Below are positions 1 to 9,500 of a stretch of DNA of 64,000 bases, piece by piece (positions within the stretch are counted from its first letter, which is position 1; the number at the start of each line of letters is the position of its first letter). The DNA comes from Rhynchopus sp. YZ270_cl-10 (taxonomy: Eukaryota; Euglenozoa; Diplonemea; Diplonemida; Diplonemidae), in NCBI GenBank assembly GCA_964035575.1, contig OZ037866.1:744001-808000 (forward strand). The letters are read 5' to 3'. The notes beneath the pieces were generated by a model. That model searched no databases. It was not told where the DNA came from and saw nothing but the letters and a program-made list of their open reading frames with translations. The position numbers were made by a program, and so were the translations under genes.

Positions 1-1
1 A

Positions 2-340
2 GCGAAAAAAGGGAGTGAGTTCGCACTGTGCAATAGCGGGACGAAGGCTGAGGCATATCGACAGGCGTTAAGCCTGGTGGCTTCGTGCACAGGGTCTGCG
101 ATGTTGGATTCATACGACATCATGAAAGAGGCAGCACACTTCACAACCGATGGCGTGCATTACACAGACAACATGATGGCAATCCAAGCCAACATCGTGG
201 CCGCCTACATCTGCGGGGGCATGGCACTCCCGTCAGACCCTGCTGCATGCGCAACCGAAGAAACAGTAGCATCTGCACTCTTGAAGCTCTCAACCGTGTA
301 CGAGGTGAACATCAGGTGTCGTGAAGAAGACACAGACTGA
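2..340 (+). CDS. 3' end of a probable SGNH/GDSL-type hydrolase (partial)
   Basis: The frame is open from the left window edge to a TGA at 338-340, giving the last 112 residues of a longer protein. It contains DSYDIMKEAAHFTTDGVHYT followed by a short helical stretch. A DGVH motif near the C-terminus, preceded by an aspartate-led segment, is typical of the Asp-x-x-His block of SGNH/GDSL esterases and of PC-esterase relatives. The Ser, Gly and Asn blocks would lie to the left of the window and cannot be checked. The nearest in-frame ATG (110) is internal, so no start is claimed. The family call rests on this one motif and is tentative; that it is a coding 3' end is more secure. Confidence 0.5.
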   Translation, partial: AKKGSEFALCNSGTKAEAYRQALSLVASCTGSAMLDSYDIMKEAAHFTTDGVHYTDNMMAIQANIVAAYICGGMALPSDPAACATEETVASALLKLSTVYEVNIRCREEDTD

Positions 341-591
341 TGCAGTTGGTACCTTTCCACCAAAAGGTCCAAAAACAACATTTCGAATCCCCCCCCTATC
401 CCACGCTATCCCATTTGGTGAAGAACGAATGTTACGCACGAATGATTCGCAAAAAAAAGCCGACCCTTTTCTTTAGTGTTAAGCTATTCTCTCACACTAT
501 CTTTGCATCTTTTAAAACTTCATTTTTTCACTCTTTCCCCCTCTCTCTTGAATACATCCACCTATAACCAATAGATCCACATTACACAACC
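341..591. other. Intergenic gap with pyrimidine-rich leader region
   Basis: About 250 bp between the hydrolase stop and the cyclase 1 start. From about 465 on, the + strand is rich in T and C, ending in a short A/C-rich leader just before the ATG. A pyrimidine tract followed by AG (for example near 571-573) would suit either a 5' UTR intron or a spliced-leader acceptor. No TATA-like or other promoter element stands out. Confidence 0.35.
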
Positions 592-3500
592 ATGCCGAGG
601 GATAACTTAGTGATGATGCCCTCAGACGACGGTGACGGCGACGTCGACTCCGACGACGCCATTGTGAAGGACTACGGCGAGGATGACGTCTTCGTGGAGG
701 AGTCCTTTGTGTCGCACATCCTCTCTGTGCAGACTATTATTGCGCTGCTCTGCTTTTTTGGCATTTTGTTGTCCGGCGTTTGTACCGAGATTCTGGCGGA
801 GACTTCGTGCGATGCTGGCCTCGACGACACCCGCCTCATCATGGACGCTTCTGTCCGCAAACTGACTGCATCCGCAAGCCAATCACTGTTTGATGTCAGC
901 TCGAAAGCGCTCGGCTATTCATCCTCGGGGGTCTCTCAGGTGGTTGCCCTGTGGCTGAGCCAGTCCAACCAAGCAATGGACAACCTCATCGGCATAGCAG
1001 CAAGGCATTCCCACCACCCCGCCAAGAACACCACAGACTGGCTCGACGGCATGGCAGCGGATATGTACCTTTCCGCCGCCACCCTGTCAGAGGGGTCCCC
1101 GTTCGCAGCATTCGCCATAGCGCAAGGTGACTACGGAGTGGTGACCTTCCCAGAAGGTCCCAAATCTGGTGGCGACATTGTGCCTACCCCCCATGTACGC
1201 CAGGTTGTTGCGTTGTATATGAAGCCAAAAGTAGGGAATGTGACCGGAGAAGCGCATTTTATGACGCCGTTGACAGGGTCGAGGTTGTTCTCTATCTACC
1301 CTGTGACCGGTCCAGGGGTGGATGAGTTGCCTTCGATGTCTCTGTCGAGAACAGGGGTGATTGTGCCAGGGGAGACGAAGTTCCCGAACATCGTGCCGTT
1401 AGGTGTGTTTGCGGGGTACTGCGTGGTGGGGAAGATCCCGGACCCGGTGGTGACGGGGGAGTTTATTGAGGGTATAGTGTTTGTGAGTCTGGACGATGTG
1501 TCGACCTTCCTCAAGAAGCTCACCACTGGCACGACTGGGGACGTGATCTACAGGCTGTTCACAGTCGTTGCAAGCAGCTGGGTGTCACAGAGCATGAAGT
1601 CCCGTGGTGATGCAGGGTGGGAGGCGGCAGACCAGAGCGGCCTCCTCACAGGAGTGAGCCATGGGTCGGCGGTATGATCGTTTTGTTGTTGTTGATTTTT
1701 TTTTGTTTTCTTTGTGTCCACAATCCGCGGAGGTCCGGGGCCTGCGTCCACAGAGTCCAACCCCCATTTTTAGCCAAGATTTTTGTGTAGGTCTGCCTGC
1801 TTTATTTTTGTAAGCCAAGTTTTTTTCCTCGAAGATGCCGATGGCCGCCTCGAGATTTTCAGAGGTGGTAAGGTGGATCACCAGAGCCACCAGCTCTGTC
1901 AATTCCTCCACCTACGAGTGGTCTGTACACGTACGGAACGAGAGTTGCAGTAGCATTGTCGGCGACTTTTTTGGTGTCAAAAAGGTTTGCCACCACCTAG
2001 CTTGTGCATGCACCACCTAGCGATTCTCCTCTGAACCACTCGGCCACATCAGCGGTCCCTTCTACAAAGGTTACTAACACTCTCAACCTTTCTAAAAAGC
2101 TTATCAATGGACCTCTGTACATTTACCCTACACCCTACCTTCCCTTCACAGCTCGAAGAGTACATGGGGTACAACATTCTTGGTGGCGCGTACGGCAAGC
2201 TCAAGCGCCCGATGTACGACGTGAACGCGACGGACGGGTACATCTCCGGCATTGCCCGCTCCATTGCGGGGGACTATGCTTCGTTGTACGGCACCTTCCG
2301 CACGATCCAGGTGACCGTGAACGGCACAGCGAGCGACCACTTTGTTGGATGCGATCGCATCCACCTCGAGAACCTGGGCGTGGACTGGTGGGTTGTCGTG
2401 AGTCTCGACGAGGAGACCATCTTTGGCAAGGTCCGCGCTGAACAGGCCCTCCTGCAACGCAACATCCAGATCGAGAAGGACGCTGTCGTGTCCGACATCG
2501 ACCACTCCCGCTTTGTCCTTAAATTCATTGTTGCCGGCGTGGCAGTTGCGTTAGTGATGGTCAGCATTGTGACCTCCTACATCATCCTGCGCCCCATCAA
2601 GCAAATGCAGACCAAAATGGAAAGTGTAGCCAACATGGACCTGGAGTTGGACACAAAGGAGACGTCGTGTCTGCATGAGTTGAAGCATATGCAGAGGGAC
2701 TTTGGGAAGATGGTTGCGAATTTGTTAGAATTTCGTGCCTACGTGCCGTCTGCAGTGTTGGTCTCCAGCGGGTTCAGTGGGGAGGGTGGGAAGGCGGTGG
2801 TCGAGCCCCCAACCGGCAACGTTGCGATTGTGTTCACCGACATCAAAGGGTCGACTGCACTCTGGAAGCGTTCTGCCGGAGACATGAACGACGCGATGGA
2901 GATCCACAACGAAGTTCTCCGCGACGCTTGCGCAGAAACAGAAGGCTACGAGGTCAAAACCATCGGTGACTCCTTCATGGTCTCCTTCGCCAAGCCTGGC
3001 CCCGCAGCCGCCTTTGCCCTCAAGGTACAAGAAGATCTCTCCGTAAGAAAATGGCCCCCAGGACTCGAACTGCCCGCCGGTGGCCTCGTCATCAGAATCG
3101 GCATCAACTATGGAGCTACCATCGCAGAGGAGAACCCTGTGACCGGAAGGGTGGACTACCGTGGGTCCACAGTGAACCTTGCATCGCGTGTGGAGGCGAA
3201 GGCGAAGGGGGGGACAATCTGCATTACGTCTGATATGTACGCTGCGATCAAGCAGAACCAGGATGTGCTGTCTGGAGCGCATGTTATGAAGCATGGTGTT
3301 CATGAGATTAAAGGGCTAGGTGCAGGGCACGAACTGTTCTTGATGGTGAACAACAACCAGAAGTGCAGGTTGAATGACAAAGCATCGGACTGCAACATGA
3401 CGCTGCAGTCTAAGGTGCACAGGGTGCAGCCCGTGTGCTCCTCCCCCAAGGAAAACAAGGGGAACTCGAACAGCAACAACACAGTCACAACGATGAACAG

Positions 3501-6500
3501 CTTCAGACGCATCCAGAACCAGCAGGGCAAGACGAGAACTGCCCTGCAGGTGGTCAGGGGGGCTGTCACCGTGGCCGTCTGCCGTCTGGTATGCACCCAT
3601 CACTTTCTTTTAACCTCTGGTTGGCCTCAGCACCTCATCGGTGTACAAACACTTTCGACAACCATTTTATTTGTTGAACAAAACTGACATCACCACATCA
3701 CCACATCACTGCAGCAAGACGCACGTTCGGACAACGAGATGTTCGACAACTGCAACATCATGGTCAGGTCTGCCCTCGAAGCTGCCGGCGCTACCGACGG
3801 CGTTGTCGGCAACGTCACCGGCAGGACCCTCACGGTCTCCTGGAACGCTTCCAAGAAGTGCACGATGCACACCACTGCCGCACTCAACTTTGTCTCTGAG
3901 ATGCAGAAGCTGCAGGGTATCATGCAGGTTGGGATTGCCACTGGGACCATGCTGCATGGGAATGTTGGTACCAAGACAAGCAGGTTTGCGACAACATTTG
4001 GCATGCCACTTGAGGCTGCGGAGGCAATGACGGACCACGCAAAGGCGTTCGGTGTGTACTGCCTGTACGCAGACTGCACTTCAGACAAAAGGCTTGAAGC
4101 CGATAAGACCGTGCGGTCGTGCCTGCGTCTGGTGGATGCGTGGTTTGAGAGCGAGAAGAGCATTGTCATGCAGATCTACGAGGTGCACCTTGGACAGCTT
4201 GCACACGCTATGGAGGGCTGGGGGGGCGAAGGAGGGGACACCGGAGCAGCTGTCACAGCAGAGCTCGACTCACAGACACGCGCAGTGCAGGCAGCACTGC
4301 AGGGAGGCAGTCTCGAGGCACTACGCTCCAGCGTTGACAAAGAGGGGGGCGACACAGTCCTGAAGGTATTGTTCTATGCTCCTAATATTCCCTTTTGTCT
4401 GCCTAGGAAAACATCGGACAAACAAGAGTGCAAACTCTGTTAACAAAACCCTGTTTTCCAAAAAAAAAAAAAAGAAGGATTATATTTTGTGCAACCAAAT
4501 ATCAGCCTTTTTGTTTTCGGCTAGCCAACTCTGTAACCGATTCAGAAATCATGAGAGATGATTTCTGCAACCGAATCCAAAATCATGCGATATGATTTCT
4601 GATGTTATGCAAACGTGACCATGACATTAAAATTTCAAGGTTGTGTAAATCGCGAACGTGACACTAAAGAATCTCTGTTCACTTGATCTCTTAACGATGC
4701 TACGACTTGACGGTAGCTCGCTTCTTGAACTCTGATTCTACTTATTGTGTCCATACGGTTTTGCCCTAGGTGGTAGAGACTAGCCAACCCCCCCCTCTCC
4801 CCTCCCATCTCCCTCAGAGAAAAAGAAAGCCTCCCCTCTTGTTTCCCGGTTGGGCTTCCCTCGCCCCGTCCTGTTCGTCCTGTTCCCGCTGGTGTCTGTT
4901 TCGTCGGTCTGTTTTGTGTTATCCGCGTGCACTCTTTTGTTTGGCTGAATAAGCCCACGAGGCTTGGGTTCATCTTTTGATAGGTACTTGTGTTTTCATC
5001 GTGCTGACATCGTACGTGGGTCAGCGGGAGGTGTCTGCATCATTAACTTCACTTTTAGATATTGAATTGTTTATGCGTATGGCTATATACACAAGTACTC
5101 TGACCCATTATTCTACTGCTACTGCTACAAATAACCACTCTTGCACTAGGTCTGCCTGGGTGAGCCTGGTTTAGATCACCGGATGACTACTGCTACTGCT
5201 ACTGCTACAAATAACCACTCTTGCACTAGGTCTGCCTGAGTGAGCATCTGGTTTAGATCACTGGATGACTACTGCTACTGCTACTGCTACTGCTATAACT
5301 AACCACTCTTGCACTAGGTCTGCCTGGGTTTTCAGACACTTCCTCTCTGTTCGCATGACTGTCTGGGTGTTGCAGTACGGAAGTGGTGTGCCAAGGGAGC
5401 AGTCAGGCAGCATAGTGCCACCCATGTCGCAGGTGTGGAACTCAGTGTGCTCCGGCAGCATGATATAAGCTTTGATTGTTGTTTGTGCGTTTTCTGCCTG
5501 GGTGGACGCCTTGGGAGGTAAGACTAGCTGTGTGAATTCTCATTTTAAGGATGACTAAGCACGAGAGGCTCGGCTCTATCTTACAATCTTTTCTCTAATC
5601 TCATACTGTGCTGTTGCAGTGGTGTGTGATAGTGTGACCTCGATTTTTCCTCAGGTGTCTGTTTGGGAGCTCTCACTTTATTTTTGAAGGTGTCTAGGCA
5701 CGAGAGTCTGGCTTTTGCCTTTTCAATATTTTCTCTTTATCAATCAGTGCTGTTTCAGTGCTTTATAAGATTGTGTCTTCAGGTTTTCCTCACAGTGGTC
5801 TGACTCCCTGTGTTTACTAGAGCACCCTTACCTGTGCACTGCTGCATGGCTGGTTTGGGAATCAGTCACCTCCACACAATGGTCTGTCTGTCTGTGTGAA
5901 GTTGTACCTTTCGCTGATCTTAAAGGCGACTTTGCACGTGAGGCTGGGTTTGCCTTGCAAGCCGTTCTCTAACTCAGACTGATCTGTCTCAGTGGTTCGT
6001 GGTAGTGTGTCTTGAGTCTTTCCCTCAGACGCTAGTACTGTTACTTACTGTTGATGCTGACCAAGCGTGAGAGTCCTGGCTCATCCGACTAACTCGTGTC
6101 TCAGTGATGTGGTGCTAGCTTCCTATCTGCTTGGTTTAAGGTAGCGTCCTTCCTCTTCTTCGTTCCCCTTCCTTTCATGTCTCATCTTGTTCGCCTCTTT
6201 CTCTCCAGTCTCTGTTGCGTCTGTCGGGTCTGTGGTATGTGTGTGATGTGTTTTCTTGTGTCGAAGGTGGATATGTACGTGAGGAGTGCGTTCCTCTTAT
6301 GATCTGTAGTGGTACACTGCCACGGGAGGGCTTTGTATTTCACGTCACGTTTATCACAGTCATGCAGTGCTGTTGGATTGGTTTGTGAACAGCTTGTGTG
6401 TGGTGTCTGCAGACTCCTCCTCTCGGTTTTCAATGTCTGCGTGTGAGTAGAGCTCTGACCGACCCGAGAGTGTGCTGGGTGGTTTTGAGTATCAAATTAG

Positions 6501-9500
6501 AGTGAATCTATTCGCATGGCTGCCTGCGTGTGATAGGAACTCTGACCTGTGCGAGGTTGTCTTGGTTGGTACTCCTCCTTCTTGGAGCTGTCGAAAACAC
6601 TCCTGGTGTGGAGCGCCCCCTTTTGTACAGTTTTGATTTCTCTGAGATGCATGGACGGATGTTCCTGTTATTCTGTCACTGGCTGTCATGAGAAAACTGT
6701 TGCGCCGAGTACAAGACCCCAGCAGCAACCTCAATCTAATCCACACAGTGCTGCAGTGTCTCGAAAAGTTCTCCAACAGCACATTCAATTTTGCAAGGCC
6801 CCCCTTGCGCAATACCTGCCTGTCCATCAGGGTATACATGACTTCTATACCTACATGCCTGATGTATGAATAGAGGCTTTGCGGGTTTGCGGGTCTCGCA
6901 ACGTTGTCGGTTCAGTCTTTCTCCTCCTGCGATGTCCGGCGTTACTCTTTTTCAAGTGTGATTGTGTTTGTCGTCCCGCTCTCGCGGACCTTCTTCGTAC
7001 CCACGGACGTGGTGGGGTCCCTGCAGCGTCGACCTTATGCGCCACCGCCCGCGACCCAGGCTGCGTGATAATGTGGGCACGGCGTCCGCCCCTGGGACCA
7101 GCAAGACTGCGTCTGCGACCGAGTGCTACTTCCCCATGTACGACTTCATCTTCTCTGTACCTCGTGCGACGAGCACCAGGACGATGCCGTAGGCGTGCAC
7201 GTCCTGCAGTGCCGCTGGGTTATGTCGCTCCGCCGCCAGTGACTGCGTCAGCCTAGAGTGGTGTATGGAACATCGACTGGCGCGTGACCAGCCACCTTGC
7301 AAGGTGGACACACGACACTCCAGGCCGTGGCTGTTTCATATCATCCTCCAGACGACCCGCCAGAGCGATCCTGACTACGGATGGAGGCAGCTCGGACCTT
7401 GGCAGCGACGCGTGCTGTTCTGGCCGATGTGGTGGGTACCTCTGTGTCACAATGTCTGAACATCGAATTACTCTGGCATGTTTAACGACACTAAGCTGAG
7501 ACTGTGTACCGATGTCGTGTCTGTGTTTGGGACTGTGGTGCACCGCTTGGACTTCCGCACTTTCCGGGCCTACAACGGTGATGTGGCTGTGGTCGCTTGC
7601 GAGCCGGTGGAGGGCACTCCATGACTCTGATGCTGGACGAGAATCCTTCTGTGCCGAATGCCTTCTGCGTGCCAAGTGGCAGGTCTGGGAAGCTGGTGGT
7701 GTGTTCAACGACGACTATCAACGTGGGCGTCGGCGGTGGTGGCTGGCTGTACGTGTGATATTGGGTGTGGCTCGACGCGTAGTACAGCTGCATGAGCTTG
7801 TGTGCGATAAGCTAGACTTCAACGTTAAGTATGACACGAACCTTGCCGCGCAGAGCTCTCCCTGACATCATGGTTCCGTCGTTCTCGTCCTTCTTCTTTT
7901 GAACTCCTCACCTGCGTTGGGATATGAAAGCCAGAGATCTGCGTTGGGGATTTCATTATCTCTGAAGCTTTCTGGATTTCTCAAATTATCGTCGCGGTTC
8001 AGATCTCGAATTCCATCTGAAAGAATTCCAGTGACGAGATCAAAACACGCACGATTCTTCCCATCGCAGTTGAGCGATTCGGTAAGCTCAAGCAAACAAA
8101 CAAAAGGTTAAAGAGTTTGGCGTTACGAAAACAAAAGAAGGATTATATTTTGTGCAACCAAATATCAGCCTTTTTGTTTTCGGCTAGCCAACTCTGCAAC
8201 CGATTCAGAAATCATGAGAGATGATTTCTGCAACCGAATCCAAAATCATGCGATATGATTTCTGATGTTATGCAAACGTGACCATGACATTAAAATTTCT
8301 CCCTCCCACCCACTCCTGAGTAACTCTCTACGGTATCGTGGTTCACGTTTATCCTTGCAGCCCTCGTGGGGCAGTCACGCAATGACACCAAGGCCTTGTA
8401 GCTTCGGCCTGCGACACTGTCTTGGGAGTGACGGACACCGTCGTTATTCCCTTAGTTGCTGGGCACACCCTCCCTGACTAAGTCGTTATATCTGCCCTCT
8501 CTTCATCTGCCCTCCATGCACCACACCGCTTCCTCCTGCACTTCATAGAGATCTTGTGGGTGGTAAACGCTCGTTATATACCTTGACGGCAACGCTGGCT
8601 TCCATCCTCGCACCTGGCCTACACTGCTTAAGATGACCTGCGGGACGGGTGCCAGTCAGTCGGGATGGAGACCCCCGCTCGGCGCCGTAGAGGTCGTTTG
8701 CACTGGGCGTATTCATAGTGATGATGAACACCACGCTGTCCATCCTCGTGTACGGCTGGTCGTCAGCGCAGGAGCTGATGGTATACGCCGCAGTCTTCGC
8801 TGAGTTTGGACGCTGTGCGGGTGTTTAGCTGGACCATGTACCAACCTGCGAAAGCCCTCCTTCTCCATGTGCCTACCCAAACGACACAGCCTAGCAATGG
8901 ACGTCTCGTGGTGAGGCTGATCCCTGGGTGCAAGATTCTACCTGTCGCTGTAGGATTGCTGCTGCTGCTGCTGCGGTGTTGTTCGTGCTGTGTGTGTAAG
9001 AAGAGAACATTTGCCATCCGTTCAAAGGCTTGCAATATCAATCCTTCTCTCAGGGCGCCTCAGTCATGCACGCCGCCTGTGCCCTGTTGCAGCGCTTCTC
9101 CATGTCTTCTCTGTCAACGTCACACAACTTTCTGGCCGCAGCTTCACATTCGTCCCTGCCGTAGGGTGGCGCGTTCATCTAGGGTGCACGGATAAGATGC
9201 CGACACCTCTTCTTCCACAGCTCGTGAATGTGTGGCAGTCGGGTTTTGCGCAGTCCACATCACTGCCGCCACAGGAGCAGGCGGTCCTTACCACGATCTA
9301 CCTGGAGGTGATGCGCTACTTCGAGGCTATGTGCACTGGCTGATCACTGACGGTCGGCTTGCACTCCTCCCCGAGATGCGTGACTGCTAGTTGCTGACCG
9401 ACCACACCTACGAAGTGCAGAGGCAAGGTATCGCCAGAGGGTTTGGATAGGTATCGTCTGAGCACTGCGTTCTTGTTCTTGAGTAGCTTAGCAGTATGGC

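Noticed and set aside
4407-4560. Alternative last exon of cyclase 1 after the acceptor near 4406
   Set aside because: It encodes nothing like the paralogues' terminal exons and runs through a homopolymer into repeat R1; the exon at 11639 matches both paralogues.
6879-7865. Possible G+C-rich gene in cyclase 1 intron 3
   Set aside because: Only short overlapping frames in all phases, with no domain, no codon pattern and no splice pattern that links them.
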